DNA of 64,000 nucleotides from an uncultured Clostridia bacterium. Its GTDB lineage: Bacteria; Bacillota; Clostridia; Lachnospirales; CAG-274. Positions 34,750 through 43,697 of the stretch are shown piece by piece. Where the stretch lies: contig CANRBC010000007.1 of assembly GCA_947628755.1 (NCBI GenBank), positions 47,227 to 111,226 on the forward strand, written 5' to 3'. Within the stretch, counting starts at the first letter, position 1; each line of letters starts with the position of its first letter. Position numbers and translations under genes: made by a program. The notes beneath the pieces were generated by a model. The model did not search any database. It saw only the letters and a program-made list of their open reading frames with translations, and was not told the DNA's origin.

Positions 34750-35205
34750 TCACTCTTGTTTATTGAATATTTCAAATTTGATACCGCTTTCGCTCATCAT
34801 TTGTCTGCCCATTTCATCGGGGTAATATTCCTTTGCCACGACTCTTGCTATGCCTGCGTTTATTATCTGCTTGGTACACATAGTACAAGGGCTTGCGGTT
34901 ACATAGAGAGTGCCGCCCTTACAGCTTACGCCGTTTACGGCGCATTGTATTATGGCGTTGTTTTCGGCGTGGACAGCTCTGCACAGCTCATGGCGTTCTC
35001 CACTGGGTATGCCCAGCTTCTGTCTTAAGCATTCGTTAAGGTCGCAGCAGTTGTCAAGTCCCTTGGGAGCACCGTTGTAGCCTGTGGCAAGGAGCTGATT
35101 GTCCTTTACTATGACTGCGCCTACCTGTCGCCTTAAGCAGGTAGAGCGCTTGCTTGCAAGCTCTGCCATGCTCATAAAATATTCGTCCCAGCTTATTCTG
35201 TCCAT
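34750..35205 (-). CDS. Deoxycytidylate (dCMP) deaminase, ComEB-like
   Basis: A 151-residue zinc deaminase. The motifs are HAENNAII (zinc His and catalytic Glu) and SPCTMCTKQI (zinc Cys pair), with the dCMP-deaminase N-terminus WDEYFMSMAELASKRSTCLR and VGAVIVKDNQLLATGYNG. It makes dUMP for thymidylate synthesis, and Bacillus ComEB is the close homolog type. It lies four bases after the SpoU methylase on the same strand. Confidence 0.93.
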   Translation of the reverse strand: MDRISWDEYFMSMAELASKRSTCLRRQVGAVIVKDNQLLATGYNGAPKGLDNCCDLNECLRQKLGIPSGERHELCRAVHAENNAIIQCAVNGVSCKGGTLYVTASPCTMCTKQIINAGIARVVAKEYYPDEMGRQMMSESGIKFEIFNKQE

Positions 35206-35209
35206 AAAA

Positions 35210-35941
35210 TCACATCCTTTGTCTTACCGCCTCATATATCATAATTGCTGCGGCTACGCTTGCATTCATGCTTTCGGCTTTTCCCGGCATAGGTATTTTC
35301 ACAAGGGCGTCTGCTTTTTCTGCCAGTTGGTCGGTTATGCCGTTTGCCTCGTTTCCTATTATAATAACAGTACCCTTTGTCATGTCTGTTTCGTAAGGTG
35401 TTTTGTCGCCCTTTAGGTGGGCGGCTATGGAAACTGCCTCAATATTTTCAAGGAGCTTGCATATATCCGTATTTCTGTATATGGGTATGTGGAAAAGAGA
35501 GCCCATTGTAGAGCGTACCGTCTTGGGATTGTAAATATCCACACAACCCTTTGACAAAAATATACCGTCTGCGCCCGCCGCATCGGCTGTCCTTATAATA
35601 GTACCCATGTTTCCAGGGTCTTGTATATTTTCAAGGGCTATATAGAGCGAATTCTTTTTCTCCCCTGTGAATTCACTTGCTCTCATGCGGCATACTGCAA
35701 GTATACCCTGTGGGTTTATCGTATCGCTTATTTTCCCGTAAAGCCTGTCGTCGGCGGTATAGTCCGGCTCAATATCTCCCTTGTAGCCTTGGGAAGCAAG
35801 GGTATAGGCTATATGCCCCTCCGCCTCTTTTACGAGCCTTTCGCCCTCGGCAATAAACAGCCCCAGCTTTTCCCTGTTTTTCTTAAGCCTTAAAGAATTT
35901 ATCTCTTTTATTATCCTGTTGCTCTCGCTTTGTATAAACAT
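35210..35941 (-). CDS. TrmH/SpoU-family RNA 2'-O-methyltransferase
   Basis: A 243-residue SPOUT methyltransferase. An N-terminal substrate-binding domain (about 1-75, KKNREKLGLFIAEGERLVKEA) precedes the knotted domain with ALENIQDPGNMGTIIRTADA, IIGNEANGI and IPMPGKAESMNASVAAAI. It probably methylates a ribose in 23S rRNA or tRNA. The start overlaps the ktrA stop by one base, and dCMP deaminase follows. Confidence 0.9.
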   Translation of the reverse strand: MFIQSESNRIIKEINSLRLKKNREKLGLFIAEGERLVKEAEGHIAYTLASQGYKGDIEPDYTADDRLYGKISDTINPQGILAVCRMRASEFTGEKKNSLYIALENIQDPGNMGTIIRTADAAGADGIFLSKGCVDIYNPKTVRSTMGSLFHIPIYRNTDICKLLENIEAVSIAAHLKGDKTPYETDMTKGTVIIIGNEANGITDQLAEKADALVKIPMPGKAESMNASVAAAIMIYEAVRQRM

Positions 35942-36606
35942 CAGTCAAGTTCCTTTATCTGATTGTCCTCTCCTATTATGGTAAGTATATCGTCTCTTTT
36001 TATAAGTGTCTGGGGAGAGGGAGACACCATATAGTCGTTTCCTCTCTTTATAGCTATTATGCTGATGCCGTATTTGGCTCTGAAATTGTTTTCTATAAGA
36101 TTCTTGTCCCACCACTCGCGCCTTGCGGCTATCTGAGCTATTATGAACTTATCCGAAAAGGTGAGATAGTCCAGTATATTGGTGTGTATAAGATTAATAG
36201 CGAGCTTTGTGCCTGTGTCTATTTCGGGCATTACCACCCTTGTAACGCCTATTTTTTCAAGCACCATTTTCTGATGATTGTTCTTTGCCTTGGCGATAAC
36301 CATAGGCACTCCCGCCTCTATTGCGTGCATTGCCGCCATGATCGTTGCCTCAAGGTTGTCGCTTATGGCTATTACCACACAGTCATAATTTTCAAAGCCT
36401 ACGCTTTGCATTGCATTGTCGTTTGTAACATCAAGCTGCATTACATCCGTGGCATAGGCTTCAAACTCCTTTACAAGAGTCATGTTCTTATCACAGCAGA
36501 GTACGTCGCAGCCGTTGTCTATAAGTGTAGCGGCTATGGAACGTCCGAACTGTCCCAGACCTATTACCGCAAATTGCTTGTTGTTAGTATTGTTTTTCTT
36601 TGCCAT
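35941..36606 (-). CDS. ktrA: Potassium uptake regulatory subunit KtrA (TrkA family)
   Basis: A 221-residue cytosolic protein. A Rossmann RCK-N domain has VIGLGQFGRSIAATL and the ribose-binding DKN, and a RCK-C (TrkA-C) domain spans about 140-220. It gates the KtrB channel in response to ATP/ADP or c-di-AMP. The ATG at 36606 is favoured by AGAGGTGG five bases before it; a GTG at 36615 overlaps that site. It follows ktrB by 12 bases. Confidence 0.92.
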   Translation of the reverse strand: MAKKNNTNNKQFAVIGLGQFGRSIAATLIDNGCDVLCCDKNMTLVKEFEAYATDVMQLDVTNDNAMQSVGFENYDCVVIAISDNLEATIMAAMHAIEAGVPMVIAKAKNNHQKMVLEKIGVTRVVMPEIDTGTKLAINLIHTNILDYLTFSDKFIIAQIAARREWWDKNLIENNFRAKYGISIIAIKRGNDYMVSPSPQTLIKRDDILTIIGEDNQIKELD

Positions 36607-36618
36607 ACAGTCCACCTC

Positions 36619-38007
36619 TTAACCTACCAGTATATTTCCGTCGGGATATTGTATTTCTCTTTTTTTGCCGTTTACAGTAAATATCATAGCCATAGTTATA
36701 GGACCTATCCTGCCTATATACATACACAGTATTATAATTATCTTTCCCCATGTAGAAAGATGCGGCGTAAGTCCTGTGGTAACACCTACGGTACTCATAG
36801 CCGAGAACACCTCATAAAACAAATCTATGCCCTCGTATACCACATGGGCGTTTCCTTCCACAGCGGACAGCAGCATTACTGCGGTCAGCTCCAGAAACAG
36901 CATCATTATTATTACGGACAGGGATTTTCTTATTGTCCTGAATGAAATATTTCTCTTGAACACGACTACCTCGTCCTCGCCCTTAAGCATGGTTATAACT
37001 GAAACAAGGACTACTGCAACAGTCACAGTCTTGGCGCCGCCTGCCGTAGAGGCGGGAGAGCCACCTATAAACATAAGTATAAGAGCGACCAGCTTTGAGC
37101 CGTATTTCATGCCCTCCTGGGGTATAGAAAAATATCCTGCCGTTCTTAGCGTGACGGATTGAAAAAAGCACGCCAGTATTTTGTGGGGCATAGTCATATT
37201 TCCCATAGTCTGAGGGTTGTTATGCTCGCCCAAGAAGAACGCCAGAGCGCCTGCAAATATAAGAAAAAGCGTAAAGCTAATGGCTACTTTGGAATGAAGC
37301 CTGAGATTTTTGAAACATATCCTGAGACTGAATTTTTTAATAAAACGATTCCTCAGCATAAGATAAATGTCAAGCACTACGGGAAAGCCTATACCGCCTG
37401 TTATTATAAGAAGCATTATTGTAATATTAATAACATAGTTGCCCGAAAATTCCACAAGAGAGCTTTCTCCAAGCAAATCAAAGCCTGCGTTGCAAAAGGC
37501 TGATATGGAATGGAATATGGAATAAAACAGACCTGTATCGAAGCCGTATATCCTTATGAACTGTGTGGAAAGCAGCAATGCGCCTATTGCCTCCGCTATG
37601 AATGTAAACTTTATCATAGATACCATAAAGCCTGCCATTCCCACTCCGTCGCTGAGATTATAGGACTCCTTTATAACAAGTCGGTTTCTAAGCGTTATTC
37701 TCTTGCCCAGCACAAGGAATGTAAGGGTAACAAAGGTCATAAAGCCGAGACCGCCTATCTGAAAAAGTCCCATTATGACTATTTTGCCGAAAAGAGACCA
37801 ATGCTCCGCCGTAACGACGGGAGTAAGTCCCGTAATACAGGTAGCCGAGGTTGCTACGAAAAGAGCGTCTATAAAGGCTGTGCCTTTGCCGTCGGCAGAG
37901 GATATTGGCAGTGTCAGAAGCAATGTTCCCGCTATGATTATAAGCAGAAAACCCATTGCTATTATTTTAGGCGGGCTCATGTTTTTTAATATTTTAAATA
38001 AATTCAT
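36619..38007 (-). CDS. ktrB: Potassium uptake membrane subunit KtrB (TrkH family)
   Basis: A 462-residue membrane protein with four M1-P-M2 repeats. The four selectivity-filter regions read ATCITGLTP, AFCNAGFDLL, RTAGYF and STVGVTTGLTP. It forms the dimeric potassium channel that works with KtrA, encoded just downstream. The ATG at 38007 follows AGGTGAT; a GTG at 38016 lies within that ribosome binding site. It is divergent from aroC. Confidence 0.93.
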   Translation of the reverse strand: MNLFKILKNMSPPKIIAMGFLLIIIAGTLLLTLPISSADGKGTAFIDALFVATSATCITGLTPVVTAEHWSLFGKIVIMGLFQIGGLGFMTFVTLTFLVLGKRITLRNRLVIKESYNLSDGVGMAGFMVSMIKFTFIAEAIGALLLSTQFIRIYGFDTGLFYSIFHSISAFCNAGFDLLGESSLVEFSGNYVINITIMLLIITGGIGFPVVLDIYLMLRNRFIKKFSLRICFKNLRLHSKVAISFTLFLIFAGALAFFLGEHNNPQTMGNMTMPHKILACFFQSVTLRTAGYFSIPQEGMKYGSKLVALILMFIGGSPASTAGGAKTVTVAVVLVSVITMLKGEDEVVVFKRNISFRTIRKSLSVIIMMLFLELTAVMLLSAVEGNAHVVYEGIDLFYEVFSAMSTVGVTTGLTPHLSTWGKIIIILCMYIGRIGPITMAMIFTVNGKKREIQYPDGNILVG

Positions 38008-38139
38008 AAATATCACCTAAAAAAATGTTGTAAAAAGCCGTAAAAAATGATAAAATTAAAAATCATACTCAAAAATTTCAATATATATATAAGTATACAC
38101 AAAACTGACAGCTTTTTCAAGTAAAATCGAGGTGATAAT

Positions 38140-39231
38140 ATGTCAGGCTCAACTTACGGCAATATATTTAAGGTGACCACCTGGGGAGAGTCCCACGGCA
38201 GAGCCTTGGGCGTAGTCATAGACGGCTGTCCCGCAGGCATAGCTCTAAAGGAAAAGGATATACAAAAGGAAATGGACAGGCGTAAGCCCGGCTCTACGAA
38301 ATACGGCACTCAGCGAAGGGAAGGGGATAATGTAGAAATTCTCTCCGGAGTGTTCGAGGGCAGGACAACAGGCACTCCCATATCTCTCATACTGTATAAT
38401 CAGGATCAGAGGTCAAGAGATTATTCCAATATACAGAATATATTCAGACCCGGTCATGCAGACATGGGCTTTGAGATGAAATACGGCATAAGGGATTACA
38501 GAGGCGGAGGTCGCTCATCAGGCAGAGAAACGGCTGCTAGAGTAGCGGCAGGCGCAGTTGCCAAAAAGCTGCTGAAGGAGCTGGGAGTGAAAATAAACGC
38601 CTATACGCTGTCCATAGGAGATGTAAGGGCTGAAAACATAAACCTGGAATGTTGTAAGGAAAATCCTCTGTATATGCCCGATAACGAGGCTGCAAAAAGA
38701 GCCTCCGAGCTTCTGGATAAGGCTATGGCGGAAAGAGATTCCGTAGGCGGCGTAATAGAGTGCAGAACAAAGGGACTGCCAATAGGCATAGGCGAGCCTG
38801 TATTCGACAAGCTGGACGCCTGCATTGCCAAGGCTGTTACGTCAATAGGCGCTGTAAAGGGCATAGAGTTCGGTGACGGATTCAAAGCAGCTCTTTCAAA
38901 GGGCTCTGTAAACAACGACGATTTCTATATACGCAGCGGCAGGATAAAAAAGCATACAAACCATTCCGGCGGCGTGCTGGGAGGCTTTTCGGACGGAGCT
39001 GAGCTTGTATTCAGAGCCGCCTTTAAGCCGACGCCTTCAATAGCCAAGGTGCAGAAGACAATAACCAATACGGGAGAAAGCACGGAAATAGTTATAACGG
39101 GAAGGCACGACCCAATAGTAGTGCCAAGAGCTGTCGTAGTAGTGGAGGCAATGACGGCAATTACGCTTGCTGACCTTATGCTTATGAATATGGCGGCAAG
39201 AATAGACAAGATAAAGGAATTTTATTCATAA
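38140..39231 (+). CDS. aroC: Chorismate synthase
   Basis: A 363-residue enzyme converting EPSP to chorismate, the last common step of aromatic amino-acid synthesis. Conserved blocks are TTWGESHGRALGVVIDGCP, RPGHADMGFEMKYGIRDYRG, GGRSSGRETAARVAAGA and the late GRHDPIVVPRAVVVVEAM. Reduced FMN is the cofactor. AGGTGATA precedes the ATG. lysA follows after 15 bases; this is an unusual pairing but both are amino-acid biosynthesis genes. Confidence 0.96.
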   Translation: MSGSTYGNIFKVTTWGESHGRALGVVIDGCPAGIALKEKDIQKEMDRRKPGSTKYGTQRREGDNVEILSGVFEGRTTGTPISLILYNQDQRSRDYSNIQNIFRPGHADMGFEMKYGIRDYRGGGRSSGRETAARVAAGAVAKKLLKELGVKINAYTLSIGDVRAENINLECCKENPLYMPDNEAAKRASELLDKAMAERDSVGGVIECRTKGLPIGIGEPVFDKLDACIAKAVTSIGAVKGIEFGDGFKAALSKGSVNNDDFYIRSGRIKKHTNHSGGVLGGFSDGAELVFRAAFKPTPSIAKVQKTITNTGESTEIVITGRHDPIVVPRAVVVVEAMTAITLADLMLMNMAARIDKIKEFYS

Positions 39232-39246
39232 AGGAGATAAACAAAA

Positions 39247-40500
39247 ATGGAAAAAATAAATACAAAGGTAACGGATTCAGTCAATTTTTTTATGGGAAAT
39301 AAGCCCTCCGAGCTGACAGCTAGGTTCGGCAGTCCCCTCTATGTGTATAACGAAAAAATATTGAGAGAAAGATGCAGGGATATAAAAAATCTTGTAAAAT
39401 ATCCTCATTTCAGCATTAATTATTCCGCCAAGGCAAACAGCAATATAGCATTTTTGCAAATAGTACGCAGCGAGGGTCTTAATGTAGACGCCATGAGTCC
39501 CGGAGAAATATATGCAGAGCTTAAGGCAGGCTTTAAGCCGGAGCAGATATTCTATATAAGCAACAATGTTTCCAAGGAAGAGATGCAGTATGCCATAGAC
39601 CACGATATTACAATAAGTGTGGACTCTCTTTCTCAGCTGGAGCAGTACGGTCAGATAAATCCCGGCGGAAGGGTAGCCGCCCGCTTTAACGGCGGCATAG
39701 GCGCAGGTCATCACGAAAAGGTGGTAACGGCAGGCAAAAAGACTAAGTTTGCCATAAATCCAGAGGATATTCCCGAGTTTAAGGAGATACTTAAAAAATA
39801 TGACCTTAAGCTGGTGGGTATAAATCAGCACATAGGCTCTCTCTTTATGGAGGGCGACAAATATGTTGAGGGCGTTAAGGCAATACTTCATATTGCAAAG
39901 GAATTTGACGATTTGGAGTTCGTAGACCTTGGCGGCGGCTTCGGTATACCCTATGAAAAGCTCAAAGACCAGCCAAGGCTTGACCTTGCCGCTCTGGGCA
40001 AGCGTCTTGACGAGGTATTCAAGGAATTTACAGCCGAATACGGCAAAGAAATAACGTTTAAGGTAGAGCCGGGAAGATATATTTCAGCGGAATGTTCTGT
40101 TCTTTTGGGTACTGTACACGCCATAAAGTACAATCATGAGGATAAATATGCCGGTACGGACATAGGCTTTAATGTGCTTCAAAGACCTATTATGTATGAC
40201 TCTCACCACGATATAGAGGTCTATAACGACAGCGACAAAACCGAGGATATAACCGTTGTGGGCAATATATGCGAATCGGGAGATATTATAGCTAAGCACA
40301 GAATACTTCCAGAAATGCATGTAGGCGATACCATAGGCGTACTTGACGCAGGCGCTTACGGTCATGTAATGTCATCAAATTACAACAATAGACTGCGCCC
40401 CGCCGAGGTGCTTATAAGAGAAAACGGCGAAGTCGTGCTTATAAGAAAGAGAGATACCCTTGAGGATATTACAAAAAATATGATACCTATTGATTTGTGA
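39247..40500 (+). CDS. lysA: Diaminopimelate decarboxylase
   Basis: A 417-residue fold-III PLP decarboxylase making lysine from meso-diaminopimelate. The PLP lysine is in SINYSAKANSN; the phosphate-binding segment is VDLGGGFGIPY; the active-site cysteine motif is NICESGD and the late tyrosine is in GAYGHVMSSNYN. AAAGGAG lies upstream. No lysine riboswitch is visible in the short gap after aroC. A palindromic element begins 54 bases past the stop. Confidence 0.94.
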   Translation: MEKINTKVTDSVNFFMGNKPSELTARFGSPLYVYNEKILRERCRDIKNLVKYPHFSINYSAKANSNIAFLQIVRSEGLNVDAMSPGEIYAELKAGFKPEQIFYISNNVSKEEMQYAIDHDITISVDSLSQLEQYGQINPGGRVAARFNGGIGAGHHEKVVTAGKKTKFAINPEDIPEFKEILKKYDLKLVGINQHIGSLFMEGDKYVEGVKAILHIAKEFDDLEFVDLGGGFGIPYEKLKDQPRLDLAALGKRLDEVFKEFTAEYGKEITFKVEPGRYISAECSVLLGTVHAIKYNHEDKYAGTDIGFNVLQRPIMYDSHHDIEVYNDSDKTEDITVVGNICESGDIIAKHRILPEMHVGDTIGVLDAGAYGHVMSSNYNNRLRPAEVLIRENGEVVLIRKRDTLEDITKNMIPIDL

Positions 40501-40554
40501 TTATAAATGGACTGTTGCAAACAATGACAAGGAATTGAAAAACAAAGATGAGGG

Positions 40555-40841
40555 TGGGTTAAATTTTTGTTTATATTAGTAAAATCGACCCTATCGGCAG
40601 CCCAATGCAAAGGTATTTTTAACTCATAGAAGTGGTTGGGCTGCCACTTCCCCTTCTCTGAAGGGGAAGCTCAGGATTACGCTTTCTAAAGTCACTTATT
40701 TACTTAGAAATAACAATACCTAAGTCATTGTCTATACCCCAGCCTCCCCTTCAGAGAAGGGGAGGGGGACCATGCGAAGCATGGTGGAAGGGTCGTTATA
40801 AAGTAAATAATGTTATACTCATCTAAACAAAAATTTACCCA
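40555..40841 (-). repeat. Palindromic MITE-like element, copy 3
   Basis: 287 bases. The ends are TGGGTTAAATTTTTGTTTA and its near-complement TAAACAAAAATTTACCCA. Internal blocks, in minus orientation, match copies 1 and 4: CGACCCTTCCACC, a private hairpin CATGC-TTCG-CATGG, TCCCCCTCCCCT and AGGGGAGGCTGGGGT; the opposite side has CGACCC plus a GGCAGCCC/GGGCTGCC pair and CTTCCCCTTC/GAAGGGGAAG. It is non-coding and lies between lysA and the convergent pyruvate formate-lyase operon. Confidence 0.82.
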
Positions 40842-40851
40842 TAAATAAAAT

Positions 40852-40903
40852 AAAGCTGTCCCATTATGACCTTTTTGCTCATAAGTCATAATGCGACAGC
40901 TCC
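40852..40903. terminator. Terminator hairpin of the AAGCTGTyGCATTATGA family (copy 2)
   Basis: The stem AGCTGTCCCATTATGAC/GTCATAATGCGACAGCT has one mismatch and a T-rich exit on the minus strand. It ends the pyruvate formate-lyase operon and lies immediately outside the repeat element, as copy 1 does. Confidence 0.8.
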
Positions 40904-40916
40904 TTTAATTTACTGA

Positions 40917-41156
40917 TTAAATTGTATCGTGGAAGGTACGGGAGATAACCTCGTCCTGCTGTTCCTTAGTCAGCTTATTGAAGTTTACGGCGTAGCCGGA
41001 AACACGTACCGTAAGCTGAGGATATTTTTCGGGATGCTTCTGAGCATCCAACAATGTTTCCTTTGTAAATACGTTTACATTAAGATGATGTCCGCCCTTT
41101 TCCGCATAGCCGTCAAGTATTGATACAAGATTGTCTATCTGTTGTTCGTTTGCCAT
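40917..41156 (-). CDS. Stand-alone glycyl-radical domain of pyruvate formate-lyase (GrcA/YfiD-like)
   Basis: A 79-residue protein equal to the C-terminal radical domain of pyruvate formate-lyase. It has [37 protein letters not shown] with the radical glycine at 54, and [18 protein letters not shown]. In E. coli such a protein (GrcA) rescues oxygen-cleaved enzyme. Here the neighbouring large subunit itself lacks this domain, so the small protein is probably an obligate radical-bearing subunit. It has its own strong AAGGAGG and lies 18 bases after the 84-residue gene. A terminator hairpin follows. Confidence 0.9.
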   Translation of the reverse strand: MANEQQIDNLVSILDGYAEKGGHHLNVNVFTKETLLDAQKHPEKYPQLTVRVSGYAVNFNKLTKEQQDEVISRTFHDTI

Positions 41157-41174
41157 AGTCTTTCCTCCTTAAGT

Positions 41175-41429
41175 TTATTGTTCATCATTGTCGTCGTAAT
41201 CTCTCAGCTCGTCTATATCCAGACCCTCCATAAGGGTAGGCACATTGCAGGCAAGATCGCCTGCGGCGCAGTCCAGAGAGCGCATTGTGGTAACGGATAC
41301 CTCGTCAAGAAGCTCTCCCTCCGTATTGATTTCGCCCTCATTGTTGACCGTAATATTAATATGACCGCCGTTGTTTTCCATAAAGCTGTCTATCATTCTG
41401 ACAAGCTCGTCAATTCTTTTATCCTCCAT
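41175..41429 (-). CDS. Degenerate paralog of the glycyl-radical domain (radical site missing)
   Basis: An 84-residue acidic protein. Its first 30 residues (RIDELVRMIDSFMENNGGHI, then NITVNN) align by eye with [20 protein letters not shown] and NVNV of the adjacent glycyl-radical protein. The rest diverges: no RVSGYA motif is present, and there are two cysteines (54 and 61) and a very acidic end. Its own ribosome binding site AGAGGAG shows that it is a separate protein. It could be a regulatory or protective partner of the split enzyme; no function is known to me. Confidence 0.72.
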   Translation of the reverse strand: MEDKRIDELVRMIDSFMENNGGHINITVNNEGEINTEGELLDEVSVTTMRSLDCAAGDLACNVPTLMEGLDIDELRDYDDNDEQ

Positions 41430-41450
41430 ATAATACTCCTCTTTACGGTA

Positions 41451-43505
41451 TTATTTTAAATTATCTATATTTTCTAGCTCTACCTCAAGGTCGCCTGCAA
41501 ATACCTTGTCGTCCTTACCGAGAGCGCCCGGTATTATAGAGAAGGTATTTGAAATACCGTCCTGGGCGTCCTTAAAGGGCAGCTTTGAAACCGATGCCAA
41601 TGACGCTACTGCGCCGTGGCTGTCTCTGTGGTGCATGGGATTTGCGCCGGGAGCAAAGGGCTGTCCGCCCTTTCTGCCGTCGGGAGTAGAGCCTGTGTTC
41701 TTACCATATACAACATTAGATGTAATGGTAAGTATAGAGGTGGTAGGTATGCCGCCTCTGTATGTGTGATTTCCCTTTATATAGCCTAAGAATTCCTCTA
41801 CAAGGTCTGCGGCAATATTGTCAACTCTGTCGTCGTCGTTGCCGTACTTGGGGAAGTCGCCCTCTACTTCATAGTCCACTACGATACCATTTTCGTCTCT
41901 TATTGTCTTTACCTTGGCATATTTAATAGCTGAAAGCGAATCGGCAACTACTGAAAGACCTGCAATACCCGTTGCAAACCAACGTGTTACCTCCTTGTCG
42001 TGGAGAGCCATCTGCAATCTTTCATAGCAATACTTATCGTGCATATAGTGTATTATATTAAGAGCGTTGACATATACTCTTGCAAGCCACTTCATCATAT
42101 CCCTGTACTTATCCATTACCTCGTCATAATCCAGATATTCGGATGTAATAGGTCTGTACTTAGGACCTACCTGCTTCTTTGTTATTTCGTCTACACCGCC
42201 GTTTATGGCATAGAGCAAACATTTTGCAAGATTGGCTCTTGCGCCGAAGAACTGCATTTCCTTGCCTACGCGCATTGAGGATACACAGCAGGCAATAGCG
42301 TAGTCGTCGCCGTGAGTTACTCTCATAAGGTCGTCGTTTTCATACTGTATTGAGCTGGACTCAATAGATGTCTTGGCGCAGAAACGCTTGAAGTTTTCCG
42401 GAAGCCTTGTTGACCAAAGCACGGTAAGGTTAGGCTCAGGAGCAGTTCCCAGATTTTTGAGAGTATGCAAATATCTGAAGCTCATCTTTGTTACCATGTG
42501 CCTGCCGTCTATACCTACGCCGCCTATGGACTCCGTTACCCATGTGGGGTCGCCGGAGAAAAGCGCATTGTATTCGGGAGTTCTTGCAAACTTCACAAGC
42601 CTTAATTTCATTACGAAATGGTCTACGAATTCCTGTATTTCCTCTTCGGTAAACACGCCGTTTTTAAGGTCTCTTTCCGCATATATATCTATAAATGTGG
42701 AGGTTCTGCCAAGGGACATTGCCGCGCCGTTCTGCTCCTTTACGGCGGCAAGATAGCCGAAATATGTCCATTGTATTGCCTCCTGCACATTTTTGGCAGG
42801 TCTTGAAATATCGAAGCCGTATATCTCTCCCAGCTTTTTAAGCTCCTGCAGAGCTCTTATCTGCTCGGAAAGCTCCTCTCTGTTTCTTATAACGTCGGAG
42901 TACATTATAGTTCTCGTACCGTTTTTCTGATTGGTCTTATCTTCTATAAGTCTGTCTACGCCATAGAGAGCTATTCTTCTGTAATCGCCTATTATACGGC
43001 CTCTGCCGTAGGCGTCGGGAAGTCCCGTTATAATATGGCTTGAACGACAGGCTCTCATTTCAGGGGTATAGGCGTCGAATACGCCTGCGTTATGTGTCTT
43101 CCTGTGAGTGGTGAAAAACTCCACTATCTCCGGGTCGACCTCATAGCCGTTGTCCTGACAAGCCTTTACCGCCATTCTTATACCGCCGTAGGGCTGAAGC
43201 GAACGCTTAAAGGGCTTATCGGTCTGAAAGCCGACTATTTTTTCCTTGGATTTATCAAGATAACCGGGACCGTGTGACGTGATCGTGGATATTATTTTTG
43301 TATCCATGTCAAGAACACCCCCGGCCTCCATTTCCTTCTTGGAAAGCTCCATGACCTGAGCCCACAGCTCTTTCGTAGCCTGAGTGGGAGCTGTCAGAAA
43401 CGAGTCGTCTCCGTCGTATGGAGTATAATTTTTTTGAATAAAATCTCTTACGTTTATTTCCTTTTGCCAGACACCCTTGGCAAAGCCATTCCATTCCGGA
43501 TTCAT
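41451..43505 (-). CDS. pflB: Pyruvate formate-lyase core, lacking the C-terminal glycyl-radical domain
   Basis: A 684-residue protein (about 750-760 is normal) that cleaves pyruvate with CoA to acetyl-CoA and formate. The N-terminus ([20 protein letters not shown]), the [20 protein letters not shown] region and the catalytic cysteine pair Cys406-Cys407 in IACCVSSM are intact. The sequence follows normal enzymes up to [10 protein letters not shown] and then ends after a short tail, ELENIDNLK. The radical-bearing RVSGYA segment is missing and is supplied by the 79-residue gene two positions downstream. The IDNL tail resembles the first residues of both small downstream proteins, suggesting a domain duplication before the split. 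No activating enzyme gene is in the window. Confidence 0.92.
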   Translation of the reverse strand: MNPEWNGFAKGVWQKEINVRDFIQKNYTPYDGDDSFLTAPTQATKELWAQVMELSKKEMEAGGVLDMDTKIISTITSHGPGYLDKSKEKIVGFQTDKPFKRSLQPYGGIRMAVKACQDNGYEVDPEIVEFFTTHRKTHNAGVFDAYTPEMRACRSSHIITGLPDAYGRGRIIGDYRRIALYGVDRLIEDKTNQKNGTRTIMYSDVIRNREELSEQIRALQELKKLGEIYGFDISRPAKNVQEAIQWTYFGYLAAVKEQNGAAMSLGRTSTFIDIYAERDLKNGVFTEEEIQEFVDHFVMKLRLVKFARTPEYNALFSGDPTWVTESIGGVGIDGRHMVTKMSFRYLHTLKNLGTAPEPNLTVLWSTRLPENFKRFCAKTSIESSSIQYENDDLMRVTHGDDYAIACCVSSMRVGKEMQFFGARANLAKCLLYAINGGVDEITKKQVGPKYRPITSEYLDYDEVMDKYRDMMKWLARVYVNALNIIHYMHDKYCYERLQMALHDKEVTRWFATGIAGLSVVADSLSAIKYAKVKTIRDENGIVVDYEVEGDFPKYGNDDDRVDNIAADLVEEFLGYIKGNHTYRGGIPTTSILTITSNVVYGKNTGSTPDGRKGGQPFAPGANPMHHRDSHGAVASLASVSKLPFKDAQDGISNTFSIIPGALGKDDKVFAGDLEVELENIDNLK

Positions 43506-43531
43506 TATGCTTTCCTCCTAGAAGTTAAAAT

Positions 43532-43598
43532 TATAGCGTGACAAATTACAAAATCAGACAAAGAAAGCTCAATATAACCCCCCTTGTCTGACGCTATA
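43532..43598 (-). promoter_or_regulatory. Nested inverted repeats in the pflB leader
   Basis: Outer arms TATAGCGT/ACGCTATA and inner arms CAGACAAG/CTTTGTCTG enclose a loop containing GGGGGG. The structure starts at about the predicted transcription start and ends about 27 bases before the start codon. It could be a 5' stabilising stem, a regulatory RNA switch or a DNA operator. Confidence 0.55.
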
Positions 43599-43601
43599 CT
43601 A

Positions 43602-43630
43602 ATGATAGCATTTTTTGTGAAAATTGTCAA
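43602..43630 (-). promoter_or_regulatory. Sigma-A promoter of the pyruvate formate-lyase operon
   Basis: The minus strand reads TTGACA, 17 bases, TATCAT. The spacer contains TTCACAA, a half site of the redox regulator Rex (weak support). Confidence 0.78.
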
Positions 43631-43697
43631 TATATAATATTTATAAATAATAATTATTATTGATTAAAAAACTTTTTTTATACTTTTTGTACAAAAT

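Noticed and set aside
34582..35028. 148-residue plus-strand frame
   Set aside because: It begins in a repeat fragment and runs antisense through the dCMP deaminase gene.
38017..38139. Riboswitch or structured leader upstream of aroC
   Set aside because: The region is AT-rich with a weak ATGAT/ATCAT palindrome only; no conserved riboswitch core.
40555..40841. Element copy 3 as an insertion sequence
   Set aside because: It is only 287 bases, has no transposase frame and no target-site duplication that I can see.
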